Assembly (NCBI GenBank): GCA_033030425.1
Contig: JAUFSD010000009.1
Location: 310,001 to 374,000 of the forward strand
From: Verpa conica
Lineage: Eukaryota > Ascomycota > Pezizomycetes > Pezizales > Morchellaceae
Direction of reading: 5' to 3'
Length of the DNA stretch: 64,000 nt
The notes under the pieces were generated by a model. It did no database searches, was not told the DNA's origin, and saw nothing but the letters and a program-made list of their open reading frames with translations. Within the stretch, counting starts at the first letter, position 1. Every line of letters starts with the position of its first letter. The position numbers were made by a program, and so were the translations under genes. Shown one piece after another: positions 47,301 through 58,957 of this stretch.

Positions 47301-48072
47301 GACTGCACTCGTTGGGGGGTTAGGAATGGATGAGGTTGTGAGACAAAGAGAGAGCTGTCGTCTCTGCCAAGCATCTCGGAGCTGATCCCTGCAGTGTCTG
47401 TCAGCTCGCGTAGACAGGGTATATCTCCTCCCAGCACCGGGTATACTCTAGAGCAAGGGTATATCTCGTCCTAGCCGGACTAAAGATGTGGGGGAGTCTA
47501 TATGGGTAGTTCTATGGAGGAGAGAGGGAGAGGGGGGAGGAGAGAGAGGGAGAAAGAATAGAGAAAGAGAGAGGAGGAGAGAAACAGAGAAAGAATAAAG
47601 AGAGAGAAAGAATGAAAGATCACTCCATTTGTATCTGTCGTATCCATAAGGCATAGATGCCCCACCAAGCAGACACAGGTTATTGTCTGTATGTTCTACC
47701 CCCCCGTTGATTACAAAATAAATAAATATTCTTCCCCCTGTTACTTATTGGCCCCGCTGGCTGCCTACGGCCCTATCATTTCTTGCCGCTGACTCCCATT
47801 TCAAATCTGACTTGTTTAATTATTGTTCCTGTTCCTGACCAACTGTTACTTGCATCTGTCTCTGCTCCTCTCTCTTTCTCCTCTTCTCATCTGTCCCCAG
47901 GACTTGGTCATTCGTTGTGTGTAGAGAGTATCTTGGAGAGTCGAAGAGGCTCTTCTTTATCTACAGCCCACTATTATAATCCACAACCTCTGAAATATTC
48001 ACGTTCCCACCATAATCTCTACTAAAGCTTCTATCATTCTCCCCCCCCCCCTCCCCCGCAGATCACATTTCA
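47301..48072. promoter_or_regulatory. Divergent promoter region with polypurine tract
   Basis: Separates the head-to-head Gemin2 and F-box genes. From about 47513 to 47615 the plus strand is almost pure G and A. A run of C (48040-48055) lies just upstream of the F-box start. Such tracts are frequent in fungal promoters and may keep nucleosomes away. Confidence 0.5.
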
Positions 48073-49583
48073 ATGCCTCCTTCCGGCCCCTCGCGTCTCG
48101 CTGCAGCCTTCACAGCTCTGTCACTCGCCAAACCGCCCATCCCCATGAGCGACGACGACGAGGAGCTCTTCCTAATCGGGAACAAACTCCTGACGCTCAC
48201 AAACAACCTTCTCGAGGTCGCAAATCCCCAGCCCGTCCCAGCAGCCACGGAGCGGGCATCAATACTCGAATTAACGCCCCCACCGAGCCCTGTCCCGATT
48301 GCCGGGAAAAAGAAGGCAGCCGCGCTGCCGACGGAGCTGGTCTGTCTTGCCCTCGACTTTGTGAATCCGAGGGATCAAGAGACGTTTGCTGCAGCCAGCA
48401 AGGTATGTCGGCAGTGGTACTTTGCGGCGACTTCCTACCTGTAAGCGCATCACCCAGGCTTTTATATACAGCCCAGCTATTCACTATTCCCACTGTCCCC
48501 CGATATTCTCATATAAACCCCAATATCTCCCAATATCTCCCAATATCTCCCCTCACTAACCCCCCTCATTCTCCCAGTTACTGCTACCCTAAAATCACTT
48601 CTAAAAACTACCTCAAATTCGTCTCTACCATCTCCCCCACCTCTACCGCCATCAAAACCACCCCTCTCTCATCTCTGATCCGGCGCCTAGACCTATCCCG
48701 AATAATCCACGAAGGCAAGCCCTCCTTCACCGCGCGCCTCCTCCGCCGCACACACAACTCGCTCGAAGAATTCGTCGCCCCACAAGCCTCCTTCGGATAC
48801 ATCTGCCTCGTCGCCCTCGGCCACTGCAAAAAGCTGCGCCTCCTAGACCTCTCCCTCGTCTCCCAAAGCGTCAATCTCGAAAGCCTGTTCACACACATCC
48901 AGGACCTCCCCCACCTACTCACGCTAAAATTCCCACGCTCCTCCGTCTCCGACCGCGGCCAGGTGAAATTCCGATGGCCCGCCCGGATTGAAAAGTTCTC
49001 GCTCGCAGGAGGAATCAACAACTCCTTCCTCATCAACGCCACCATCCCACCCACGCTGCGAGAGCTACAGATCTCGCACTGCCCGTTCGCAAAAGACGCT
49101 TCTATACGGATCCTCCTCAATCGTCTTAGTCAGCAACTCACCAGTCTCAGCATCAGTTATAATATCCCTTGCTTGCCGTATAATGCGCTCGATAAGATCC
49201 TCGTCATGTGCCCTCACCTGACGAAGCTCCTGGTGGCGGTGGACTACATCTCGTGTCACATGTTTGATGAGGAGAATACTCCCGTTGGACACCCGCTGAG
49301 GAGACTAGACCTTGAGTCGAGTGGAAACCTTGGCGTGGAGCATAAGGTCTCGCCGGATGAGGTCTTTATCGCTGTTGCGGAGGAGCGACTGAGTGAGTTG
49401 AGGATTGTCAGGGTTAGTAAGCGGCTGGGATGGAGGATCAAGGCTAGTAGTAATATGAGGGATTTGGTCGACTTGTTAGAAGCGAAGAGTGATGAAAGGG
49501 GTGAAGGGGGTGTGGGTTGTGGTGTCTGGGAGTTTGATAGTGCTGGAGAAGAGAGGGAGACTTTTAGGGGCTTTTTGGGGTGA
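48073..49583 (+). CDS. F-box protein with leucine-rich repeat-like C-terminus
   Basis: Exons 48073-48440 and 48578-49583; 457 aa. The intron has a GTAAGC donor and a CTCCCAG acceptor and contains three tandem copies of CCAATATCTC-type sequence. The F-box spans about residues 83-124: ALPTELVCLALDFVNPRDQE, then ASKVCRQWYFAATSYLY, including the expected Leu-Pro and Trp. The rest has successive Leu-rich segments (LRLLDLSLVS, LLTLKFPRSS, LRELQISHCPF, LTSLSISYNI, LTKLLVAVDYI, LRRLDLESSG) that look like irregular leucine-rich repeats forming a substrate-binding arc. Likely adaptor of an SCF ubiquitin ligase; the substrate is not known. The N-terminal 80 residues are mixed and carry a DDDEEL acidic patch. 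Confidence 0.85.
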
Positions 49584-50831
49584 GTATTATTCCATTTCTT
49601 TTTTTTTTCTTTTTCACCCCCCCCCCCTCCCCCTTTCTGTTTTTGAATTGGTAAGGGGATGATGGCTCTTTTGATATCCAGTTTTTTTCTTCTTTCTTTT
49701 CTTCTGGTCTTTTTTTTTTTTTGATCTTTTGCTTTTGGCATATTTGTAGGGGAGGGGAAGGGGGGGAAGAAAAAAAGGTAAATGAGACCTAGTGTGGAGA
49801 GGAAGGGAGGATGGGGGAGGAAGGAGAGAGATGGATAGTGAATGATTCTGTATGTCTTTGTGTATGTTTATTTTTTTATTTTCATTTCTTGTTACTGTTT
49901 GCGTCGTGTTGTGTATATAATATTGGATATACATTATTCCTACAACATACAACTCCCAACATTTTCCAATTAGGGGGATTTGTGAATCTTGACTATATAT
50001 TTGAATGAACTGACCAGATACAGGGGATATGGATATTCTCACATCGATGGAGGAGGACAGATTCCAGTAGGGCTGAATCTATTCGCGAGTGGGGAATGCG
50101 TAGAGTGTTGTGAAGAGTGGGGATGTGAGGAGTGTGTTTCGGTTGACGCTTGATGGTGACCCCTCCGTGATGATTCTTTGCTGATAGGGTTTGTGGCTTT
50201 AGTATTACGATTTGGTGTTTGAGCTTTGGGGGGGGTGGTATGTATTGATATTGCTGTATTTCGTACTTGACTGCTTCTTAAATGTAGTGATAACTGGGGT
50301 TTCGTGAATCATTGACGTGAGTGTAGCTATGTAGTTAGCCGGACTTGACGACGTTTGCTGGAGTAGGCTCTGACTGGGGCCACCGCAGGAATGGTTTTTA
50401 TAGCTGCCTCTGGTCTAATTACGGGCTGGGTTTTATATCATCTTTTTTATTAATTACTAGAAAAATTGTAACTAGACATTTCCATAGATTCTTTTACTTT
50501 AGAAGCTAGAAATATTAATTTTAGAAGAAGTCTGTTTTTTTAAAAGAAATCTGTAGAAAATAGAGAGCACGATAGTCTCTCACTGCCCTAAAGGCGTACT
50601 CCTACCCCTATATATCCTCCATACCGCTGTGGAGGTCTTGCTGAAATGATAGGTGAAGATTTAGGATATCTAAGAAGATCTACAACAAAATCTTCCCGAT
50701 AGCCACCGAGTGACAATCCATGACGGTAAATACCAACGATAACCCAACCATCTACTTACTCCCCACCCAACCAACTCCCCCTCTTCCTCCCACAACCCAC
50801 AACTATCAATATACCCCCCCCCCCCGTAGTG
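49584..50831. other. Intergenic, homopolymer-rich
   Basis: Starts with T and C runs (49600-49740), then G/A-rich sequence, then AT-rich sequence. A C run (50814-50825) sits right before the Smr gene. Nothing coding seen. Confidence 0.5.
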
Positions 50832-52318
50832 ATGGTCTATACGCGCAAAAAACCGCGCATCTTCGACCTCATGAAACCCCTCCCTCCAACACTCCTCCAA
50901 AAACATAAATCCACCCCACGACCAACCGCCAAAAAAAAACCCACCAAAGGCAGTAAAAACCCGGTTCCTACACGTGGGCAAGAGACTAACCTCCAACTCA
51001 CAGGGACAACCACACATACCGTAGAATCACTCCGCGCCCTATTTTGTAAACTTGATTTTAACGCCGTCTTTAATAACTTCCCGAGCCTGGATGATGACGA
51101 TGATGATGCTGTTGTCTTACCCCCCACCATAGAGATGATTCTCGAACCTAAGCTTGCAGATGGGAGTTTGAATAGTCCTTTTATGGTGGTGATGGAGGAT
51201 ATCATGGATGTGGATGATGAGAAGATGCACAGTATCGTGATTCCTTCATCTCCTGTAGAGGGCCCGCTTCCGGTGGTTGTAGAACCTATAAAGGAACCTA
51301 CCGAAGCGACAGAGGAACCTGCAGAGTTAAGCAGAGGACACAGTAGTGAGTGTGGAAGCCCCTTCCCACAGACCAGCGTCAGCGGGTACAAGAAGCGGTC
51401 TAGGGACTATAGTCAGAGACAGCACCCAGAGAGCACGGTCTCTGAGAATGAAAGCGAGCCGAAAATAGTCATTGTCATCTCAGACGATGAAGGAGGGGGG
51501 GAAGATATCCGCGCCGCCAATGGTGACGCTGGAGCTCTGGCAGTACCTCTAGTTTGGAGGGGTATGAATGCCGTAGCTACAAGTATCACTGAGCAGGACA
51601 CGATCGACCGAGTCACGGTGTCGAATTTCTCATTGAGGCTTGTTTACAATAACGCGGGCGTTGGGGGCTCTAGAGGCCATGTGAACTGCTTCATTACTCG
51701 GGGTGGAAAGAGTGAGTTGGTTCCTATATGGAGTTTAGATAATGGTAGGAACCCGAGATATGTACAGCTACGTAGAGGTAAGTATACTCCACAACCTCCT
51801 CCCCAGCTCTGAGTATACTTACTGCTAATATCCTAATAGAGGCCGAAAACCCACTACACGACCGCAAGACGAGAGATAAGTTCAACGACGAAGCAGCAGC
51901 GCTCATCTTCGACCTCAACAACCGCGGACGACACTGGACAGAGATAGACCTACACGGCCTGCGCGTACGTGAAGCCAGAAAAATCTTATCAGAGTACATT
52001 GGAGTCATTGGGAGGATCCCGGCCTCTGAGCGCCCACAGTTCTTGACTGTTATTGTCGGTAAAGGTATCCACAGCATCGGGGGTATCCCAGTCTTGCCGT
52101 CTGCGATACAGGAGTTTTGTAGAGAGTCCGGGAAGCGGTTTTGGGCTCCGCCGGGTGAGGGCCATATGATTATTGATATGAAGACCGAGGGTGTTTGCGG
52201 GTCGGTTTCTATGGCCCAGATGGTTCCAAAACCATATATCCCGCAGAAGCCTCTGAGTCCTGTGCAGCAGGTTGGTCCTAAGCCTTTGTGGTCGACCGTG
52301 GCTTTGGGCCATCGTTGA
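50832..52318 (+). CDS. Smr-domain protein, 474 aa
   Basis: Exons 50832-51777 and 51840-52318, GTAAGT..TAATAG intron. The second exon encodes a clear Smr domain: a helical lead (DEAAALIFDLNNRGRHWTEI), the IDLHGL motif (351-356), VREARKIL, then VGKGIHSIGG (388-397) and EGHMIIDM. The DxH and GxGxHS motifs are the expected catalytic-type residues of Smr, a nucleic-acid endonuclease fold also found in RNA quality-control proteins. The lead resembles the end of the DUF1771 segment that precedes eukaryotic Smr domains. The N-terminal 310 residues are mostly disordered, basic at the start (KKPRIFDLMKP) and then acidic, with a possible SUMO-interacting motif (IVIVISDDEGGG). Likely acts on RNA or DNA in nucleus or cytosol; partner unknown. 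ATG 50832 is the first in frame. Confidence 0.88.
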
Positions 52319-53258
52319 GGCGGGGAGATGAGGTTGGGATATTGGGGTCGAGCGATTTGTGCTCTCTCGACGGTTGTGTTCTATGAGTACTGGTTATAGT
52401 AATATCTATGCTGCTAAGGGTAGTCAAAAACTTCATACGGAGTTAAACGGTTTTGCGGATCGCGATAGTATGCGGTAAGTGGGGTTAATATACAAATTGC
52501 TTAATTTTGTAATAGTCAATTAAAGAGATTTCAGTACTCAAAATGTCTTATAGGCAGTTAAAATTTTTGTAAAGTAGAGGTATATAATTCTAGCTCTATG
52601 GGTTTATTCTGAGCTTAAAAAGTCCTTAGCGTTAGTCTTAAGTAATTATCATAAGTAATAGGTCACATGGCTTAGTCATTCTTAGGCATCAAGGTCTACT
52701 CGAAAGGCCTCTCTTGTGGCCTATCTGGATCGAGGTTGAAGAGCCTAGGGGGTATAAGTTTTAGTTTATGAGAGAATACGGCAGTTAGTATAGTTGAACT
52801 GAACACTATTGATAACCTCGAGCATCACCCCTCACCAACCACCGAGTCTCTCGGCGAGAATATCAGTCGCTATGAGAACGATCTCTACTCATATACCTCT
52901 CTTTCAATTAGATTTTCACCCATGTAATGGAATTGGGTGAGACGAACCCCACTCAGACCAAGCAAAGCGTAGAAGGAAAGTCCCAGGATGATAAATCCTA
53001 ATCTAGGAGAGAAAACTTTTTTACTTTTGACCGAGGCGTCTACACTGATACACACATAACATAATCGCCGTCAAAAGTATTTGACGAGGTCGGCTCGATA
53101 TATTTCGAACCCCTCCACTTGAGTTTTACTTCCCGGTGTGAAAAGGGTGATCGTATACCCAGGAAGTCGAGATCTACAATTATACTAACCAATATTCTCA
53201 AAGACCAAGACATTTTTGATAAAACATATTAATTATTTAATGTACAAAAAAACAAAAT
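52319..53258. other. Intergenic between convergent genes
   Basis: AT-rich, no coding signal recognised. Confidence 0.5.
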
Positions 53259-54866
53259 TCACAAATCATCTTCCCAACCAAAGGAGAGATTCCACTTTTC
53301 GATAAGTTTCTGAGGATTCAACATCGCAAAGTCTTCCTCAAACCGATCAGTATCATTAGGATCATTGTTCCTGCAAATAAAATGATGCCTCAATTTATGA
53401 TAAAGTGGAGGATTAGATATAATCTTCTCACGATACTGCTCATCATATACCAAGTTATTCGGAAGTCTGATTTTCCAATACTCGGTCATGATCCTCATTC
53501 TGCTAAACAGATCACCCTCAACGATGTCACCGTAAGGAATGGTAACATCAGAAAGTCTCGTGAAAGGATTCCAGATGAACCTCGACCAGTCTCTAACGGT
53601 TTGGATGGCACTTGAGACGAAATAGAGGTTCGAAATCTCTTGCGGTGTAAGGACCGGACGATTGACAAAAGTCTTGATGTCATCGTACCCATATTGGAAA
53701 CTATACACCCACATTTTATAGAAATAAGATGCGGGAATCTGCTTGACGAAGGTGCATGGTATAGACCCTGGATTCGAAGATGGTGCCATAAGTGCCAAAG
53801 GAGAAATGCGGAAGAATCCATGATATGGATTACGACATCTTTTGTAAAAGTCGTGGTTTTTGAGGAATTGTGGAATGTACTCTGTTTTAAGCACAAACTT
53901 TTCCTTGAGTGACTTGTTGAGCAACCGGTAGTCGCTGTGAGTAACCGGGTCGTAAATGTGTCCGCGGTTAGGCTCCATCATGACGACCTTGCTATGCTGA
54001 TAGACAAGGACCTTGGTTGCATCTTCCCAGGAATCGTCGCCGATGATGTTCTTTGCAACTCTAACAAGGATTTGTTGTTGATAAAGATTATAAACATCAT
54101 AGATCTGACGAGAGGTGGCTATGAAGCTGGACAAATCTTTGAAATCCGAGAAAGTAGAGAGGATAGAAAAGATGATATCAATCGAGAGATTAGGGAAGTA
54201 GTCGAACGGAAGGTTGAAAGTAAATGGAGAAGAGACTCTAGAAGGAAGAGAGAAACGAGAGTACGTCCACGGATGATAGGCATCATTGGTCAGAGATAGA
54301 CCAGCAACCATAGATGAGGGATCAAAAATCTCATAAGAATCAGAGTCATATGGATCAAAGATCTCATAAGAACCAGAATCATAAGGATTAGAGATCATAG
54401 ACAGAACAGAGGCCACAGAGGGATCAACGTTCATATGATAATCAGAGATCATAGACTGATCAGAAATCAGAGAAGGATCAGAGACCGTAGGGGGATCAAC
54501 AGTCATAGAGACATCAGTGACCATAGAGGGGTCAACAGTCATAGAGACATCAGTGACCATAGAGGGATCAACAGTCATAGAGACATCAGTGACCATAGAC
54601 GGATCAGAGACCGTAGAGGTATCAAAGGTCATAGTGACATCGGAGGTCATAGACGGACCAGAGACCAAAGAAATATCAGAGACCATAGGTTGATCAGTGA
54701 CCAAAGAAGTATCGGAGACCATAGGTTCGTCAATGACCATAGGCTCATCAATGACCATAGGTTCGTCAGTGACCATAGGTGAATGAGAACCCTGAGAAAT
54801 CTCGCCGGAGACTCTAGGAGCTCTCAAAGGCTTCATAGGCCTACCATGAGAAGTGAATTCAGACAT
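53259..54866 (-). CDS. F-box-like protein with N-terminal hexapeptide repeats
   Basis: Single exon, 535 aa. Residues about 30-155 are built from a degenerate six-residue unit of the form P/S-M-V-S/T-D-x, in places paired to a 12-residue unit (three nearly identical copies of SMVTDVSMTVDP, about 54526-54600, 36-bp period). A second small duplication follows (YDSGSYEIFDP / YDSDSYEIFDP). Residues about 215-260 (FDYFPNLSIDIIFSILSTFS, then LSSFIATSRQIYDVYN) have the spacing of an F-box. The C-terminal 270 residues are rich in aromatic residues and not recognised. The repeat is multiple-of-three, so the opposite strand is also open there. Function unknown; an SCF adaptor with a variable repeat region is possible. 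The 5' flank carries tandem duplications. Confidence 0.7.
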   Translation of the reverse strand: MSEFTSHGRPMKPLRAPRVSGEISQGSHSPMVTDEPMVIDEPMVIDEPMVSDTSLVTDQPMVSDISLVSGPSMTSDVTMTFDTSTVSDPSMVTDVSMTVDPSMVTDVSMTVDPSMVTDVSMTVDPPTVSDPSLISDQSMISDYHMNVDPSVASVLSMISNPYDSGSYEIFDPYDSDSYEIFDPSSMVAGLSLTNDAYHPWTYSRFSLPSRVSSPFTFNLPFDYFPNLSIDIIFSILSTFSDFKDLSSFIATSRQIYDVYNLYQQQILVRVAKNIIGDDSWEDATKVLVYQHSKVVMMEPNRGHIYDPVTHSDYRLLNKSLKEKFVLKTEYIPQFLKNHDFYKRCRNPYHGFFRISPLALMAPSSNPGSIPCTFVKQIPASYFYKMWVYSFQYGYDDIKTFVNRPVLTPQEISNLYFVSSAIQTVRDWSRFIWNPFTRLSDVTIPYGDIVEGDLFSRMRIMTEYWKIRLPNNLVYDEQYREKIISNPPLYHKLRHHFICRNNDPNDTDRFEEDFAMLNPQKLIEKWNLSFGWEDDL

Positions 54867-54915
54867 TTTGAGATCTGATTCGAGAAGGTATAGGTACTGA
54901 GGAATAAAAAGAACT

Positions 54916-55050
54916 ATCGGTGAGATTTCTGGGGTATTGAGAAATCTGATAGAGAGAAGAGAATATCGGTGAGACTTCTGGGGTATTGAGAAATCTGATA
55001 GAGAGAAAAGAGAATATCGACGAGATTTCTAATGTATTGCGAAACCTTGA
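54916..55050. repeat. Tandem ~50-bp repeat upstream of the hexapeptide-repeat gene
   Basis: Two near-identical units (from 54916 and 54965) and a third diverged unit (from 55016), each starting ATCGGTGAGATTTCT or a variant. They lie 50-180 bp upstream of the start codon, so in the 5' UTR or promoter. Confidence 0.75.
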
Positions 55051-55080
55051 AGAATAGAGAGAGGAGGTACTATGAATAAA

Positions 55081-55262
55081 GTTAACAATGTGATTCCAAA
55101 ATATATATAAGAGTGAAAAACTAACTGTCAATATGACTTCGAATGTGTTTGCGAAATGTCGCAGAGAAGAAGAAGATTGAAGCGTGTGCTATTATTGAAG
55201 TTAGAAAATGTGTTTCAAAATATCATAGAGAGGTGAAACTGACGGTCAACACGACTTCAAAA
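55081..55262. repeat. Direct duplication, ~120-bp spacing
   Basis: 55081-55141 and 55201-55261 align along about 60 bp (shared AATGTG, TTCCAAAATAT-like, ACTGTCAA-like and ACGACTTC-like blocks), showing an older tandem duplication in the same upstream region. Confidence 0.6.
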
Positions 55263-57125
55263 AGCGTTATGAGGTAGGAGAATAGACTCCCGAGATTTCT
55301 AGTGTGATCGAAATCTAGCAGAAGTTTTGGATATGCGGGTTTGAAGCAGTAGACAATCGTAATTTAGAAAGTTTGGAAGCAGCAGTTTCAGAAAGTTTGT
55401 AAAATCTTTGCGGGGTGTAAGCTTTGGTACGAGAGGGAATGTTAGAAGAGGGGTGTGGGGGAGGGCGAGCTTTTATAGATTCTAGATCATTAGTCAAGTT
55501 CAAGCTACTGAGTCTTCATGCGTAATATTTCGTCTTTAAATTACGTCTTGTGTTAGTGGTTTCGCAAGTGTTAAATAAGTTTTAATATTGACTATCCTCT
55601 TTGCACACCAGCTAAAGTAGCTAGCCACGTACCTTAGATGGCTGCACATAAATATGCCTAAGATTCTCTCAGTTAGTGAGATATTTAGATCTTCCGTTTC
55701 TATTAATTAAGTAGATATAGGGTTGATCAAGCAAAGGAGTTTCACGAATGAAGGAATTAATCATAAGTACATGGGCCACGATTTTGTAGATTTGCTTTGT
55801 TTATGAGTATCGAACTCTATAACTCTTCTCCAATTATCTCTAAAACATCTAGAGATGATTCAAGAAGTTTTACCTTGTTCAACTTTGGGGGGGGGGGGGG
55901 GTAATATTATGAGTTGACGTGGCCTATTACGTTTAATGATCTTCAAGCGCCTTAGATTTCAACATAAAATATCACTCGGTCGACTCTAGTAGTAGTCTAT
56001 GACGGGAAGATCTTCCCTTAAATGACACGTACCACCCACGGCCCGCAGCTCCGGGTCCTTTCGTTAATTTTATTAGTCTAGCAGGTAAACCTTATTTAAG
56101 TGCTAGGCAAGTATATATTCAAACTAGCAGAAAGCCACATATACCTCATAAACATCTAGTCTTGTAAGCTAGCCACCCTATAAAGCTATCTCGCACCTTC
56201 TACAGTATAAAACAAATGATGCAGGAAAGCAAGCCGCTATTTCTAGATCTTATTCGTTCACGATCACTAACCTCTTTTCTGCACTATCTAAATTCCTTTT
56301 CACTACCCACGCTCTTTGTTATCTCCAAACTCATTATCTTCAACCCCATATTAATATTACTCAAGCCTCTTCATTATTCTTCACTCGAGGCATCTCAAAG
56401 GCTCCTGTTTCCCTATTCTAAGTATTATCTATGAAGGGCAAGCAACTAAACAAGTCGTAAAAGTCTTATCCCGGGGCCATAGTGTATTTTAGACACACAA
56501 AAGGCCAGTTTTCAAGTAGGGTACAGAGAAATGGCAACCCTAAAAGAAACGTATGAAAGTAGGAAAGAATTTCCATCGCTTGAAGAGATTATACGTCTAG
56601 TCCTACCTTTCAGAGAGACATGTACTATTTATTTCCTAGCAAAAATCCGAGATTATTGCATATTTCTAGACTTCTTCCTATTAGCTGTCAAAGGTCTAAG
56701 ATTTGCAATGTGTATAGTAAAAGCAAGTTGAAAGTATAGCATAAAAACGAACTATTCTCTACACAATATTACACAGGCTGCAGAGATACTATGAAGCCGG
56801 TTGCTACGTTCTCAGATGTTCATTTCCAGGATATATTTAGGCATGGTGTACAAATGTTCCTTCTGGCAGACGCTATAGTACAGGAGAGTTGGAGAAACGG
56901 CGTGAGCTCCAATTTAAGGGTATATGTGGGGGCTTGAGTTGATTGGCTGAAAAGCATATAGGGTGACCTTCTACTGTCTGGATAGCTTGATCCCGACTAA
57001 GTTTCCCATGCAAGGGCAGCAGAAACATTAAGATATTTCGTCTATTCAATTGTTTTCCATAACACGTATTCCTATAACCCATCCCATTCTATCATAGCGC
57101 TATCTAATCTAAATGTATATCACCC

Positions 57126-57991
57126 CTATAACCGCTCCTTAAGAAAATCCATATCCTCAACACTCTCCTCCTCCTCCTGCACCCGGTCCTTCATAATATC
57201 AATTACAAACCTCAGCATAACATTACCAAACTGCTTCCCGGAAGGCAAATAATGACCACCGGGATGATAAACGACCAATTTATCACCTCCTTCACAAGCT
57301 TCGACGAGCTGCAGAGAGTTGTCCTCACTCACCACCGTATCCAGCGACCCAATGAAGTGCAAAACCGGCGTTTTAACCCTCGGCTCGTAAAAGTAAGTGA
57401 CCTGGGGACCTTTGAGTTTAAACCCAGAATAAGAAACACAGAACTTTAGCGGCGGGTGTTGCGCCGTGAACGACGCTGGCTTTAGTGCTGGAGGTCTGTC
57501 GGGCTCTAGTAATGCAGCGAGCATGACGGCGAATGCTGCACCTAGCGAGAAGCCTACACACCCGTCGAAAGGACCCTATATGTATCTGTTAGTGTGTGTG
57601 CGCACCAAAAAAAAAAAACCCCCCCCCCCAAAAAAAAAAAAAACACAAAACAAAATTAAAGACACCAACATACATGTTCATCTAAATAGTCGCTTAAGAA
57701 TTTCCAACTCCCTTCAAGTCCTATATACTCCCCAGTGGCTTCAATCCTCCTGCACCAAGCCCAATTATCGTCAGTCTCGTCCTCCGCTTTGCCACCAGCC
57801 GGCGCAGGTGTCCATCCTGGAAGATCGCATAGCCTCAGCTTGTGCGGAGCAGTAGGGTAGAATAGCGCAGATCCCTTCGGGAGCATCTTGAGCACTAGTT
57901 TTTCCAGCGCCTTTGTTTTCGCGTGGAAGAGTGTTCCGGACTGAGTGTACCCGTGGAGGAAAAGGAGCTTTAACGGAGTCTGAGTCGTCAT
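57126..57991 (-). CDS. FSH1-family serine hydrolase
   Basis: Exons 57674-57991 and 57126-57575; 255 aa. The intron (GTATGT..CATATAG, 98 bp) contains long C and A homopolymer runs on the plus strand. The start LKLLFLHGYTQSG and the FYPTAPHKL and NWAWCRR segments are typical of the FSH1 alpha/beta hydrolases of fungi. The catalytic set is visible: nucleophile Ser116 in GFSLGAAF (the family more often has Gln after Ser), Asp185 in GSLDTVV and His214 in PGGHYLP. Cytosolic; FSH enzymes hydrolyse short-chain esters, and relatives occur in secondary metabolism, but the natural substrate is unknown. The C-terminus is acidic. Head-to-head with mitochondrial uS14, 262 bp between start codons. Confidence 0.9.
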
Positions 57992-58253
57992 TTTGTTTGT
58001 TATTGCGATAGTGTAAAGGGGGGGGGGGGTAAATAGAGTGAGAGTAGAGAGAACTGGTTAGTTAATATAAAGTACATACACATATATATATATATTGTAG
58101 AGCTATGTACCCATAGCTATCTAGCTTACTTATCAAAGCGGTGAGCCCCGTCTCGGCAAATGCGGCTCCGGGAGAAAGCGGGCGGACGGGCGACTCCCCA
58201 AAAAAGAAAACTTTACCTCGACATCAAATTACCCCACCCCACCGAAAGAGAAG
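57992..58253. promoter_or_regulatory. Bidirectional promoter, FSH hydrolase / uS14m
   Basis: 262 bp between two start codons. Contains a G run (58018-58029), an AT alternating stretch (58082-58095) and a GC-rich block at about 58140-58195 with the partial palindrome CCCGTCTCGG..CCGGGAG, which could be a factor-binding site. Confidence 0.5.
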
Positions 58254-58716
58254 ATGTTCCCCACAGCTGCACTCCTTGGAAAGCGTCTTCAATTGGGATG
58301 TTATGTGAATGTACGGACCCTGCGTGATCATGCTAAGCGCGAAGCTTTCGCTGCAGCTGAGCAGACACGACAAGCTCTCAAGTTGCGTCCTCTCCCTCTG
58401 CCCTCGAGAGCCTACTGACTGGTATAATAGGTACATTGCCCAAAATACTCTATTGCCAATTCGTCAACGCACAAAAGCTATGATTGATTTGGCGCAGATG
58501 GACCCCATCACGAGGCCGATGAAGATCAAGAATAGGTGTATTATGGGTGGGAAGGGGAGGGGTGTGTTGAGGGACTTTAGGATATCGAGGGTATGTATTG
58601 ATTTCTGTGGAGTAATTGTGTTAGAGGGGGTTGTTTGGCTGATGTGGTGGTAGTTTCAATTCCGTATGAATGCACGTGCTGGGAATATTCCGGGGGTGAA
58701 GAAGGCTGTTTGGTAG
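58254..58716 (+). CDS. MRP2: Mitochondrial small ribosomal subunit protein uS14m
   Basis: Exons 58254-58381, 58431-58590 and 58654-58716; 116 aa, all in frame. The introns are 49 and 63 bp; the first has a CTACTGACT branch point. The S14 family is clear: RTLRDHAKREAFAA, then RQALKYIAQNTLLP, IRQRTKAMIDLAQM, IKNRCIMGGKGRGV, RDFRISR and FRMNARAGNIPGVKKAVW. The last motif is the usual end of uS14. The Cys-less form and the basic N-terminus fit the mitochondrial version (yeast Mrp2), a part of the 37S head near the decoding site. It is a core protein of mitochondrial translation. No separate cleavable presequence is obvious. Confidence 0.93.
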
Positions 58717-58957
58717 AGGGGGGGGTATTGTGATATATGTGAAAGTTCTGTATATTCTTTTTTTTCTCTGGGGGGCGTATAGCAATTTAAATGTTGGATT
58801 AAAAGTGTCCAGCTTAGGAAATGGTAGAAGTATATAGAGACTTCAAATAAACCTTTCAAACACCATAACTATTTCATGTACAAGATATTTACATTTGCAT
58901 CTTTAGAAAAGAACCCCCGTTTTGAATCCCAATCCCAATATAAATTACCCAAACAAC

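Larger units (their letters stand above)
54867..57125. other. Intergenic, AT-rich
   Basis: Apart from the two upstream duplications, contains a run of 14 G (55888-55901) and short frames such as 56531-56731 with no recognised features. Confidence 0.5.

Noticed and set aside
54435..54782. Plus-strand open frame of His/Arg/Asp repeats
   Set aside because: Antisense of the 18/36-bp protein-coding repeat; openness follows from the repeat period.
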